This document shows positions 23,826 to 35,164 of a stretch of 64,000 bases of DNA, one piece after another (within the stretch, counting starts at the first letter, position 1; each line of letters starts with the position of its first letter). The stretch covers positions 74,150,751 through 74,214,750 of the forward strand of contig OX422223.1 of NCBI GenBank assembly GCA_949130495.1, read 5' to 3'. The stretch comes from Sambucus nigra. Taxonomy: Eukaryota > Streptophyta > Magnoliopsida > Dipsacales > Adoxaceae. The notes under the pieces are model-generated. The model was not told where the DNA came from. It saw only the letters and a list, made by a program, of their open reading frames with translations, and made no database searches. A program made the position numbers and the translations under genes.

Positions 23826-25470
23826 TGATAACCCCGGATTTTGATTATCTCAATTAAAATCAAACTATTAATAATTTTCTTTTATATATAAAACAAACAC
23901 GATGCGGAAGCGTAAGATGGTTCACAAAATAAACAAATGCCAAATATTAATTTTCTTAAACAAATTAAAATTAAACCGAGGTGAAAATTAATTAAAACAC
24001 ACACAAATATTATTTTCACATAAACCAATTAATTCAACTCAAGTCCTAGAATTTGCCTAAGTCATAATTATCAATATTCCAAAGTTAGGCCAAACCAATT
24101 TTAGCAAATGACTTCAATTAAACAACTTTACCCAATATTTAATTAAAGTCCAAATTAAATTGAGTGTGATAATTTAAACCAAATTTTATCTTGAATTATC
24201 CTAAGCATGCGTTCTAAATTATTTAAGCAAGATAAAATAAATCAATCACACTACGCCGTGATGTACGAGGAAAAATCCAAGACGGGAAAAAAACCTCGGA
24301 CGGCCCTAGCCACAAGTTCACTAGATACGAAATTACAAGTACAAGACAAAAGACTTACAACACACGACTCGATCCCTCTCAAGTCTCAAAGCTTCTTCTT
24401 GTAGACACCTCTTCCTAGCGAATAACCTTGGACCACCACCGCGGTCTCGGAATCCACCGATAGGACTTTCTATGGTCACCGTCACCCGTACATGAAGCCT
24501 TTCTCCAAGCGGGTAAAAACAATACGGACTTCTCTTCAATTCGGTGTAGAGAAAATCGGTGCCAAATTCCAAGCAATTGATATGTATATAATAACTTGGA
24601 ATAAACTCATTTGGGTGTAAACACAAGAGTGATGGATATTTTTCTCTAAAAATCTCACTCAAAACTAGAAAATTTTCCTTAAAAAAATTCGCTCTCAAAC
24701 TCTCTCTAAGAGATGAAAATAGAATGGAAAAGTTAGATTAGAAAAATGGTTTCCCACACATACATATTCAGCAAAAAGATAGTGGGGTAAACTAGTGGGA
24801 AAATGGGTAAAAACTGCCAAAAAACTGCCATTTAACTGTTCCCGCCAAATCTCGTTCGAACGACATTTTCGTTCGAACGAAATCTCATTCGAACGAGATT
24901 TCTAACGAAGTTCCAGAATGTTTAAAGAGGGAACTCGTTAGAAGTCTCGTTGGATATCTTGTTCGAACACATGTTCGTTCGAACGACATATCGAACGACA
25001 TTCCAGTGGCCTAATATGGGAACTCGTTGGCAGGTTCGTTCGAACGACATTTTCGTTCGAACGACAATCTCGTTCGAACGACTCTATCGAACGAAAACCC
25101 AGAAAGTTTGAATATTCTTGTTTAAGCCCAGAAAACTTTATAAACATTTATTTAAAGTTTTAATTAATTCTTTCTTAAAAGAAAACACGTTTTTTATAAA
25201 ATCTAACACCCAATAAACTTGTTCCAAGCTCCAATATATATAATATTGCATTCATACCTTGGGAGCATGGAACTATGGTTGATGACGTAGAAACGAGGCA
25301 CGCAAACCGACATATTTGATGAAGCTTTATACTCTTTGCCACTACGTCTTCAACAAACACTTCATAGGCTTGAGAATATTACAATTAAATACTATCGTAT
25401 GAATAAATGTTTTTGTCCGGAATTGAGCCAAAACTATATATGGACTCAATTGAAAATTTGTGTCCTTACA
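23826..25470 (-). mobile_element. Solo LTR, 1645 bp, with AAATC target duplication
   Basis: AAATC at 23821-23825 and 25471-25475 flanks a segment that reads TGTAAGGACACAAATT... to ...GGGGTTATCA on the minus strand, so it has TG/CA ends. No coding domain is present, so it is an LTR left after LTR-LTR recombination. The U3 side (24850-25095) carries about eight TCGTTCGAACGA-type palindromes. The family is uncertain; a Ty3/gypsy origin is likely. Confidence 0.88.
24850..25100. repeat. Cluster of TCGTTCGAACGA palindromes
   Basis: About eight perfect or near copies (24853-24895, 24960-24998, 25036-25095), spaced irregularly by 15-25 bp, separated by ACATTTTC or ACAATC linkers. This resembles a clustered protein-binding site in a U3 region. 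Confidence 0.85.
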
Positions 25471-25874
25471 AAATCGAAGTCTTATGACATATCTTAACGT
25501 AAATAATAAGTTTTGGATTAGAAAATAAAATTTTATGAAAATTTAGGGACTAAAATAGATTTATAAAAAAGGGCCATTTTATAAATAAAATATTTTCAAG
25601 GACCTCTAAAAAATATTGAAAATATATAGTGTAAAATTACCAAAATACCCTTCATGTGTAAAATGTCCCTTATTCCCTTATCACCTTTCCACCACATGCT
25701 GGTCACCTCCACCTTACACGTGTCGTCGCCAGAGAGAAAGTCAAAACACTTGTCATCAATTGGTGATATTAACAATGTAAGACCACTCCAGAATGCGACA
25801 CCTCGGCGTTGAATCACCATTTCAAAAAGGCTAGTCATTAGATACGTGTTAACACCGTCATACTTTTGGAAAAC

Positions 25875-25882
25875 TATAAATA
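25875..25882 (+). promoter_or_regulatory. TATA box of LTR3
   Basis: TATAAATA followed by GGGCC, as in the other LTRs. Confidence 0.7.
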
Positions 25883-26271
25883 GGGCCTTACTGTTCATTT
25901 GAAACTCACACCAATTCCTTAATAATTATAGTAAGAAAGAGTGATAGAAAGCTTGGGAAATATCATAAGAAGGAAATCTATAAATTCGAAGAAATAATTC
26001 ATTTCGTAGGTATGATTTTATTTAAATGTTATAATGCATTTTTATAGTTTTAATTTCGTATTTTATAGCTTTACTTAGTTGTTATGCTGGTAAAATATAC
26101 TATAGACTTCACTAATCAAAACTTAAATTTTGGAAAGAGTCTAAATTGATTTTATTTTAAAAATATGTCAATTTGTTTGAAAATATATATACGCTTTTTA
26201 AAATGATTTTTGTACGCAATTACTCATTATTATGGAATCTCATTTAAGTAATTCCAAAGTCAATCCCGGTG

Positions 26272-26410
26272 AAATTCTATCTTGTCGATATGGTATTTGA
26301 GTGGTGCCCCTGTGACCCTCCATCTCTACTGGGAATAAATTCAAAAATGTTCTGGATAGATGAGATGGTATTTAAATGGTTCCCCTGTGACCCTCCATCT
26401 CTACTCGGAA
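26272..26410 (+). repeat. Two hairpin repeats in LTR3
   Basis: Same 70-75-bp unit as in LTR1. In the first copy the left arm is mutated (GATATGG), weakening the stem; the second copy is intact. Confidence 0.75.
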
Positions 26411-27089
26411 CCGACTGATTAGGAAGAACTATGAATTGCATTCTTTAAATACAATGAATGAATATTAAAAATTGAGAAAATTATTTTAGTAACCTTTTTC
26501 ATCAAGTTATTTTAGGATTAAAACACAATATTTAGAATTGGGATTTATTTAGATTACATAATTAAACCTTTCTTGTATTTATTAGATTAACGTGTGATCT
26601 AAGACTCAATATATGTATTTTTGAGCCTCTATTTTTGGTGAGTACTCAATGTCATTTCTTGCACATTTCAAATATATGATAGTATGCAAAACTATGTATT
26701 TTGTGAACTACTTTTATTCTCAAAATACTCCTGATACAGATGATTGATTCATTGTGATATGTTTATATTTTGTCATATAGACATACCGATTAAAATGAGC
26801 ATTGAAAATTATATTGAATATTGGAAAAAAGATTCGGCCAGAGGGACCTCTTTACTGACTGACCTTCTCAGCTGGGTTATCGCTGGTGTGCCCGAAATAA
26901 GGCATTGTGATGAACTAGTTCGATTGACCCTCAACTACCTGGGTACAATACGGTAGAAGAACACGGTATTATGTGTACTTAGCCATTAAAATGATATGAT
27001 TGAAAGAAAGAGATATCACATTTGATTTGTTGCATTCTTCTTATTCTGAGCTACCCAATTGTGATATATATACTATCATATATATATAT

Positions 27090-30000
27090 TAGGGTGTACC
27101 AGTGCCGATGGCACAACGATAAATTTGTTCCCGAAATATTTTGAACCCATACCGATGGCACGATAAAATAGAAAGTCAAACTTAAAAATAATTTAACTCT
27201 ATCGCATTCTACCCCACACCTCGCTTCGTTCATTTGTTTCTTTCACCTACTATCCAAAATTCCCTTATAACTTTATAAACATTGGGGTTGAATCTAAATA
27301 TAATTTTTTATAAAAATCTAAATAAGGATTTTTTTACATGATAACATAAAAATTTGAAGTTAATTTTAAATAATTTTTTTTAAATAATAAAAACTTCTAA
27401 CAGATTTTTAATTATTCATTTTATATTTATCATATTTATTTGTTTTAATTGTTAAATAGATACTTATGATGGCATCTGTTGCAAGTGGTATTATTCATTT
27501 ATGATTTGAGAATACATACTATATTTACTTGAGTATATTTTTTATTATATTTCATGTAATGATGGAATTGAGGAGGTTATGTTCTCATAATCAGGGGGTT
27601 TGTTATTCATGGAATTTTCTTTTAGTGTTTAGGAAAAGTGAACGTTGGATTTGGATAAATGAACAATCGGTAATGACCTGGTGTTTATTCCCGGCTTGTC
27701 ATTATTCTTAATTTTCATCTCGATAGGGGTAAAAAAGTTAGTTCATAACTGCCCAAAATTACTACCTACTCATTCTGCATCCAAAGTTTCCATAATAAAA
27801 ATAACAATAAAATGCAGAAGTTCACATCATCACATGCCTGAAATTATATAATCAAAGACGTGAATTATTCAAAAAATTTAACTCAATAATATCATTTACA
27901 AATAACCTATTACAATATACATATGAGAGTTCGTAGCAAACAAACCCTTACAGATCTGAAGCGGAGTTCAATTTAAATTACCATGACATAATATCATAAA
28001 CAAAATTAGAAGAAAAAAGGAAAAAAAAGATTAATTTAAGTGGACCTCCGTAAATTTGAGAAACTACTAAAGTTGGTGCCTTCAAAAAATGCCTTAGCAT
28101 TCATCTCCCTATCAAACCTTCAAATGTAAATCAACCCACCAGCTCAGTAATAACTACCTCAATCTTCTCCCAATTTGCAAAATATAAAATTTGTAACAAA
28201 AGAAGCTTATTTTTTGGCATCAAATTTTGCTACACAAATCTCGTTTCACTTTGCCATTTTATAATATTATGTGCCAGTGGAGACAACCACCCTAAAATTA
28301 ATGGAAAATACTTGAGAGACATGACAACCACCATAAAATTAATGGAAAATACATGAGAGACAGGATTATGGGACTTAATTTGACGATCCCAATATGTGTC
28401 CGTCTGGTGTGTCCCATTCAAAATACACCAATGACACATAGACATCTGCACAGATTGTAAAATTAAGTTCCAGAATCGAGTCGCTATAGAAAGACTCAAA
28501 ATTAATGACACAAATTAAATATGAATAGTATGGCGCATTAAACTTAGTTTAATCATGAAAAAAATTAACTGCAACAGATGAAGAAGAACATTGGCCCCAA
28601 CCAACAACTATCTGCAAACAGCGTAGGAAATGGGCATAAGACGTATAACAAAGTAATTGAAAGAAGGTTTTTGTTCAGGTCACCTTAACTGGTGGAGTAA
28701 AACAAATAGGAATAAATGGGTTACCGGGGTGTAGTTGTTGGTTTTGGTCTACAAAGGTGGGCGGTGCTCTTATACTTATAAGAGATGAATCAAATAACAA
28801 ACCAACCCATTACTCTTCCCGTAATTTGTAGTGTGTGTCATAAATATTTAGAAAATTTCAAAACAAAATCTGTCACTCAACAGAAAAAAAATTAAATACC
28901 AAAATCTTTGCAAGGTTCTCTCACCTCCGGCGAAAAGTCGCGGCCTTTACCAGTGCTTCATTTTCTTCAAGCTTCCCTCACTCCCACTCAGAGAAGCCCA
29001 TGTCCTTCTCACCCCTTTATATAGAGTAGATAGCAAAGTGAAAATTCAACCAAAAAAAATACATATTAAAAAAAACTATCCTTAATCAGAAAAGGTGTGA
29101 AGATTAGAGGATAAGACAATGGAAAAATGGAGGAGAGAGGGGGATACCAGCGACCAATTTCCACGGTTGTTCTGTGGAGAATCTCTTGCATCTATTTAAA
29201 AAAAGTTATACACCAGTGATCTCAGTAAATTATTCCATATCATCCAAAAAAAATAAGAAAAACTTGTTAAAATGTTGCTAAAAGTTGCTAAAGAGTTTCC
29301 ATATAATCCATAACAACACCGGAGATCAGATCTGAAAAAAGAGTTGTTAAAAAGTTGATAAAGGGTTTCCACCTCATCACTGGAGATCAGATCTAGAAAA
29401 AAAACTCAAGTACCCAACATAAATGTGAAATGTGAAATCTGTTGGGGAGAAGATGTTGACTAAATATTACACCATAGCCACTGTATTCCCCTCGTAATAA
29501 AGCAAATCTTTGCCCTGTGCACGATGTGATGAGAGAGAGAAAGACCATTGAACACATCATAATAAGATCTTCTTAAACCTTTGTAACTGTACAAACTTTG
29601 ATTTTACGGCTTATCTTCTCCTTACATGGAAACTATATTTAGTAAAATAATAAATTATGCCAATAGATCTTAGGTCATTAGATCTGAGATTGAAAAAATT
29701 AAAAAGATCTTAGGTAGAGAAAGTTACAAACCTTTAGTCCTGAGATCTGGGATAGATAAAGAACAACACGCATATATTTCTCGAGAGAGATAGAGAGAGA
29801 AATGCACTAAGCTACCTGAACAGTCTGAATCGCCAAAAAAGCCATCGGAACCATCTCACCAGATCTGAACCGTCACTACCAGAACCCGAACACAAAATAT
29901 TTACTCGAACAAAGAAAAAAATGCTAAAAAGGATTGAAGTCATTACAGTGAGAGAGAGAGGCTCTGGTCTTGGGGAGTTGTTGCCGAGAGAGTGATGCGC

Positions 30001-30253
30001 TGGATTTGAGGAGTGGTGAGGGGAGTGGTGAAGGGAGTGGGTGAAGAAAGTTGTTGTACTCTAGCCAGTCTACTCACTTTGAGACCCAAAGTTTACACGG
30101 ATCAATCCTTGGTAGATTGTAGGCCATTGGATTCAAACCCCTCTAATTTAATCTCAACCATCAGTTCACAAAGACCAAATAGATAGATACAAAACATGTT
30201 TATATAGGTTTTGTATACAAAGGCTTATGATGTGGAAAAAAGTTCCTCCTCCT

Positions 30254-30256
<3 letters not shown>
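27090..30256. other. Unclassified 3.2-kb insertion in the TA tract of LTR3
   Basis: It is absent from LTR1, LTR2 and LTR4. It shows no retroelement domain, no clear terminal repeat and no long reading frame. It holds a 48-bp tandem duplication (GACAACCACC unit, about 28272-28367) and a diverged pair of segments around GGAGATCAGATCT (about 29270-29405). On the minus strand a TATA-like ATATAAAGGGG near 29020 is followed by a short GA-rich stretch ending in GCCGGAG/GTGAG (about 28930), which could be an exon-donor junction. It may be a captured promoter/5' UTR. Function unknown. Confidence 0.5.
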
Positions 30257-30303
<47 letters not shown>

Positions 30304-30720
30304 AGAGAGAGAGAGAGAGAGTCAGGATCACCTACATCATGCTCTATACATCACACCGTGCATCATGCCTAATTCCAGGCCCTAATTTTTTTTTTCAAAT
30401 TTTATATTTTTCCCTTAAGATTAACCTTCTAATCAACCCATATGAAAAAAAATTAGGTCAAAATACATTTTGTAGCTATTTTTTAAAAATCCACAAAAAA
30501 CTGTTGGCACAAACCCTTATAAAAAAAGGTATTTTTAGCAGTTTTTTGTCGATTTTTTTAAAAATAGCTAAAAAATATATTTTGGCCTAAGTTTTTTCAT
30601 ATGGGTTGATTGGAAGGTCAATTTCAAGGGAAAAATATAAAATTTGAAAAAAAAATACTTTTTTAGGGTCTGGAATTAGGCGTGATGCACGGGTGATGTA
30701 TAGATCATGTATAGGTGAGC

Positions 30721-30735
<15 letters not shown>
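30257..30735. mobile_element. Foldback element with about 210-bp inverted arms
   Basis: The arms 30301-30515 and 30525-30735 are near reverse complements: for example TCACCTACATCATG...GTGCATCATGCCTAATTC on the left against GAATTAGGCGTGATGCAC...TAGGTGA on the right. Each arm ends outward in (GA)n/(TC)n and then (TA)n, giving mirrored microsatellites. No coding capacity. It fits a MITE or foldback transposon inserted at TA, but the target duplication cannot be resolved within the TA tract. Confidence 0.8.
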
Positions 30736-30784
<49 letters not shown>

Positions 30785-32576
30785 CTAGTTCCTATCCATA
30801 TACGTATATGACTTCTCTTTTGACTTGAATAGGCATCTATTTTCTTAAAACCTTGGAATGTCGGGAGATTAAATCTTATTCAACTTTTAGTTGATGTTGT
30901 ATAAATAATAAATTTTCAGGAAATAATTAGACTGGAGGATGGAGTGTAGAAGGACTATGATAGCCACCCAAAACTGTACAATTTATACCCTAAATAGACG
31001 TATTTTAGTTGGTAATTCTCGGCAATTAGGGTCTTATGCGCTTAAATGTTTATTTTGTAGGTCTAATGTGCACTGCAGAGTTCAAATGCTTAAATCAAGA
31101 CAATTGTGCATTTTATGGAGCTAAATACCCTTGTCCCGTATCCTAGCCTACCCAAACCGAGCCTAAACCTAGCATAAACCGTTTGTGTGTTGAGTTTGTG
31201 CCCTTTTATCAATTTTTTAGATTTTTAGTTAATGTCATTTTAATTTTAGGTTTATTTTAGAATTTCTAGGATTTATTTTTTATTTTTATATTTCATTTTA
31301 TTTAGTATAATTTTATTTTGAGTTTTAGTTTATTAGATTTAGTTTTAGTTTTTATTCTATTTTATCTTATTTTATTAGGATTAGATTTTTTAGGATTTAT
31401 TTATTTTTAGTTTATTTTGATTTTACATTTTCTTTTTAGGATCTTAGTTTTAGTTTAATAGATTTCTATTTTTTTATTTTCATTTCTTTTTAGTTTCAAT
31501 TTTATTTGAGTCTTTATTTTATTTTAGAATTAGATTTTATTAGGTTTTTATTTTATTTTATTTTATCAGTGTTATTTTTTTAGGTGTCCTAATTAAACGC
31601 ACACACAACCCCCTTATCCTACACTCCCATACACCCATTTACACCTAAACTAACACCCTCACCCTCACACACCTACTCTACACCCTCACCCACACTAACA
31701 CCCCACTTCATTTTCAACCTCCAACTCACCCCTTTCTCTCTCCTCTCACCAAAAACCTCCATTAAACTAAACCCCTCTCTCTCCTCCATAACTCTGATCA
31801 CCAACCAACCTTCCCTCTATCTCCTCATCCACAATTCCAACCACAACCAGCCCCGCCGTCGTTTAGCTCCGGCGACGCCGCTAACCATAACCCGGCACCT
31901 GCTCCGGACGGACTTAGACCCCCCTCTCTCTCCTATGCCCCGATACCAACCTTCCCTTCCCCTACCCAGGTGCACCTCACCTTTCCCCTACCCGATCGCG
32001 CCCTATACCTTTCCCGGCCAGCAGCCCTCCGGTGACCCTACTGCCGAGAACCACACCTCCCGGCGACCAGCCCACTCCTCCCAGCCACCGACGATGACCC
32101 CGGCGACCACCTAACCCGTCGGCAGCTACAACCCCATTACCCGATTCTCTCTTACCATTTCCATTTTCACCAAACCTATGTGAGTTTCCAACGTCTTACA
32201 CGATTTTGTAGCTGCATAATTAAAGCCCAAAACAAAACCAACTAATACCCACATGTGACAAAATCCCATCTCAAGTCCCAAAACCCATTTTCACAAATGC
32301 CACGATGTCACCTGCCAATTTCTAAACCAACCACCTCTACCAAAACTCAACTAAACCTCACATTCCAAATAACCCACTTATTCCTCTTAAACCCCTTTTC
32401 CCAATATACCCTTAAAATCCCAAACTACCTCTTTTAATCAATACCCAAAAATATCCTTATAATAATATCAGATCTTACTCCCTCACCTCACTACCCACAT
32501 GACCTCACCCAAACCACATGCACCCCCTAGCCATGTACCCAATATACCCCTTATCCCCCATGCTCCATGTGCCTAC

Positions 32577-32583
32577 TATAAAT
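32577..32583 (+). promoter_or_regulatory. TATA box upstream of the hairpin array
   Basis: TATAAAT in the context CTACTATAAATGAGG. The first hairpin starts about 75 bp downstream, so the array should lie in the 5' part of the transcript. Confidence 0.65.
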
Positions 32584-32651
32584 GAGGATGAAGACCCATT
32601 TTCAAAGGGATCTCAAAATTAGTTTTAAGCTTGGTGTGATAAAATTCTCTC

Positions 32652-32981
32652 CACCCCTCTATATTGAGTATTTGCATTTTTAGCTAATACCTTAATATAG
32701 AGGTGTGTAGTGAAAATTATTTCTAGGATAAATTTCACCCCACCCATCTATTATGAATTTTTGCATTTTTAGCAATTATTCATAATAAATTGATGTAGTG
32801 AAATTCATCCCTTATGGGAGGTAAATTCTAACCCATTCCTTTATGTTGAGATTTTGCATTTTTAGCAATTATCTCAATATAAAGTAATGATCTAGAATTT
32901 ATTTCTTTGGGTGAATTCTAATGTACAATTTTATAATTTAGGATTTGCATTTTTAGCAAATCTCTTTTATTATTTAATTGT
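32652..32981 (+). other. Four tandem stem-loops with constant loop and covarying stems
   Basis: Hairpins at about 32656-32703, 32745-32795, 32834-32889 and 32925-32981 (spacing 89, 89 and 91) share the apex TTGC-ATTTTTA-GCAA (unit 1 has GCTAA). The stems differ in sequence but still pair: CCTCTATATT/AATATAGAGG in unit 1, ATTATGAAT/ATTCATAAT in unit 2, CTTTATGTTGAGAT/ATCTCAATATAAAG in unit 3 (one G-U), and GATTTGC/GCAAATC plus ACAATT/AATTGT in unit 4. Smaller hairpins sit between units, for example TAGAATT/AATTCTA at 32893/32914. The pattern looks like a conserved RNA fold. I do not recognise a named family. Confidence 0.85.
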
Positions 32982-33448
32982 CCATTATGAATTCATCCAC
33001 TATCCTTTTTATTTTTATTTTGTAATTTTTAGTTTAGATTCAATAAATACATGAGTGATTGAGATTGAGAGAATTGTGATGTATAATTGAGAGAGTGTTG
33101 ATGTAATTGAAGATTCCATTTCAATTCAAGGCTTAAATGGGTTTGATCTATTCCTCTCTTTTACTTTTAGTTTAATCTTCTCATGCTTTTATTTGTTTAT
33201 CTTATATTTGTGGATGATGATTATTGAGGGCTAATCTCCCATTTATGGGATGAAATTTTGAAGCCCTCATGAATCCAATTTAGTTAGTTTACTTATTGGG
33301 ACAATTTTGTTTATCTCACCTTTCTTAAATTAGCTTTTACTTCTTAATTAGTAGTTTTAAAAATTAGTATATAGTTAGTTAATTAATATTCCCTTGAAAA
33401 ATTCATAAAAAAATAGAAAAAGTAAAAATAGAAAAATATAATAAAATG

Positions 33449-33450
<2 letters not shown>

Positions 33451-33519
<69 letters not shown>
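33451..33519. repeat. (TA)n microsatellite
   Basis: About 34 TA units near the 3' end of the LTR-like element. Confidence 0.95.
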
Positions 33520-33526
<7 letters not shown>

Positions 33527-34023
33527 CCAATTTTGTGTTTCACCCTTAGATTTGGATTGACTCCCTTACTTACCTCTACACTTTAGTTTTGTTATAATTT
33601 TGTAGGTTCAAGGGAATTTTGATAGAAAGAAGTTGCACAACGACACAAAAATATACATTAGAGTCAATTTTATTTTTTTTCATTAGACTATATTGGAGAT
33701 TTAGCTTAAGTAGCTCTTTTGTTAATACTTTTAAATATAACGTTTATTTTTATGAGATAGAGCATGTTTGGCTCTTTAGTAATACGTTTTTAATTTTGAC
33801 ATAAGTTGTAATTCGCTCATACTTTAATATATATGAAGTTTCCTTTTAGAAATCTCAGATAACGTAATTCCATTTTTTTCAATAGTTTACGATTCATGAC
33901 CATATGAATGTATTTTTGTTGCAATTATTTTAAGAAATATTTTAAGGCCAGAATATTGAATGCCTTGTTGGCTTGTCAAGACACTCATTCCCTACTACTA
34001 TTGGGTTGGGGTCATAAAAGAGG

Positions 34024-34035
34024 TGGTATCAGAGA
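34024..34035 (+). promoter_or_regulatory. Primer binding site of e3
   Basis: TGGTATCAGAGA, one base off the initiator-Met consensus, after LTR3. Confidence 0.8.
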
Positions 34036-34233
34036 ATAGGTTATGAACCCATAGACTACTGAACATAGGTTTCGAACGTTATAGATTTCATGTTTCCATC
34101 CTTAGGAGATAGTATTAAATATCTAATTTATGTGATAACCCTCCCTCTGTGTTATATTCTTTATAATTGGTCTTTTAGTTTTTTTATCTTGATATAGTAT
34201 AGTAGATCTTACGTTTGGCCATGACTGTAGAAA

Positions 34234-35150
34234 ATGACCAAGAGAAGATCAACTATTGGAACTAGCGATTCAAGTATGGAAGGACTGGAAGGCGCATACA
34301 AGGGGATTGAAAGTCTAGCAAAAATTGTTGAGCAACAGGTGAATAATGGAGTACCAAGGAATCCTAAACTAAGTAAATGTACTATGGAACAGTTCAAGAA
34401 GTTGATTCCGCCATCTTTTAAATGTAATCCTAACCCCACTAACGTCAAAGACACTTGATGTTCTTAAGTGTACTGATGAACAAAGAGTTTCATTTGGAAC
34501 ATTTATGTTAGAAGGTGAAGCCGAACATTGGTGTAGAATGACTAAGAGAATATACGAGGAAAGGAATAACCCCATAGGTTGGAATGACATCTTTGTGATA
34601 TTCTACGAGAAATACTTTCCTGAAACGGTACAAGATAAAAAAGTAGTCTACTTCACGGGTTTAGTTGAAGGTAATATGACGGTTAGCCAATACGAGGCGA
34701 AGTTTATCGAGTTATCCCGTTTTGCATGTCATGTTGTGATAACTGATGTTTTAAAAGGTAAAGAAGTTTGAACGTGGTTTAAGGTTGAATATTCGTAGAG
34801 GAATTTCCATCCTGAAGTTGACATCATATACTGACGTGGTGACTAGAACAACGATAACTGAGAAGGACAGTGAAGAATATAATCAGATTAGAGAAGGGAA
34901 GAGGAAGTTTGGGGAATAAAGAGGAAGGAACCCTAATAATAAACCCTTTAGTACTATACCAAATACAGGGCGAACTTTTGTGAACAAACCCTTTAATGTC
35001 GATACATGCCAATGATGTTGTAATATTCATAAAGGGCAACCATGTTACCTGGAAACGGGAAATTGCTTTGGGTCTGGCAAAAAGGGACATAAATTGAGAG
35101 ATTGTCCTATCAAAGGGAAGACGCCAACAAAGACTTTAATGACAATAAGG
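34234..35150 (+). pseudogene. gag pseudogene of e3
   Basis: The best preserved gag of the array. The capsid N-terminal part (34234-34455) loses about 20 bp near 34447 and shifts frame. The second half (34505-34771) is open with AEHWCRMTKRIYEERNNP, YFPETV and MTVSQYEAKF. Stops follow near 34769 and frameshifts after that. The zinc knuckle (35060-35105) reads CFGSGKKGHKLRDC: the second Cys is Ser, while the other ligands survive. Confidence 0.87.
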
Positions 35151-35164
35151 ATCATGGCAATGCA

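Larger units (their letters stand above)
30958..33685 (+). mobile_element. LTR-like element, 2728 bp, with GACTA target duplication
   Basis: GACTA at 30953-30957 and 33686-33690 brackets a segment starting TGATAGCCACCC. The right end reads CATTA instead of the usual CA. It has no coding domains. A T-rich zone (31200-31570) is followed by a C-rich zone (31590-32530), a TATA box at 32577, and a leader with four tandem hairpins and a (TA)n tract. The order promoter, structured leader, T-rich zone suggests a large solo LTR of a Ty3/gypsy element, possibly Athila/Tat-like, or a non-autonomous derivative. Confidence 0.7.
23658..34018 (+). repeat. LTR3, shared by e2 and e3, split by four insertions
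   Basis: The LTR pieces are 23658-23825, 25471 to about 27089, about 30780-30957 and 33686-34018. Together they align along the full length of LTR2 and LTR4. The TATA box is at 25875-25882 and the hairpin repeats are at 26272-26410. The insertions are a solo LTR, an unclassified 3.2-kb segment, a foldback element and an LTR-like element. No other LTR of the array was hit. Confidence 0.88.

Noticed and set aside
27090..30256. Helitron or hAT element
   Set aside because: I could not find a TC start with CTRR-hairpin end, nor terminal inverted repeats with an 8-bp duplication.
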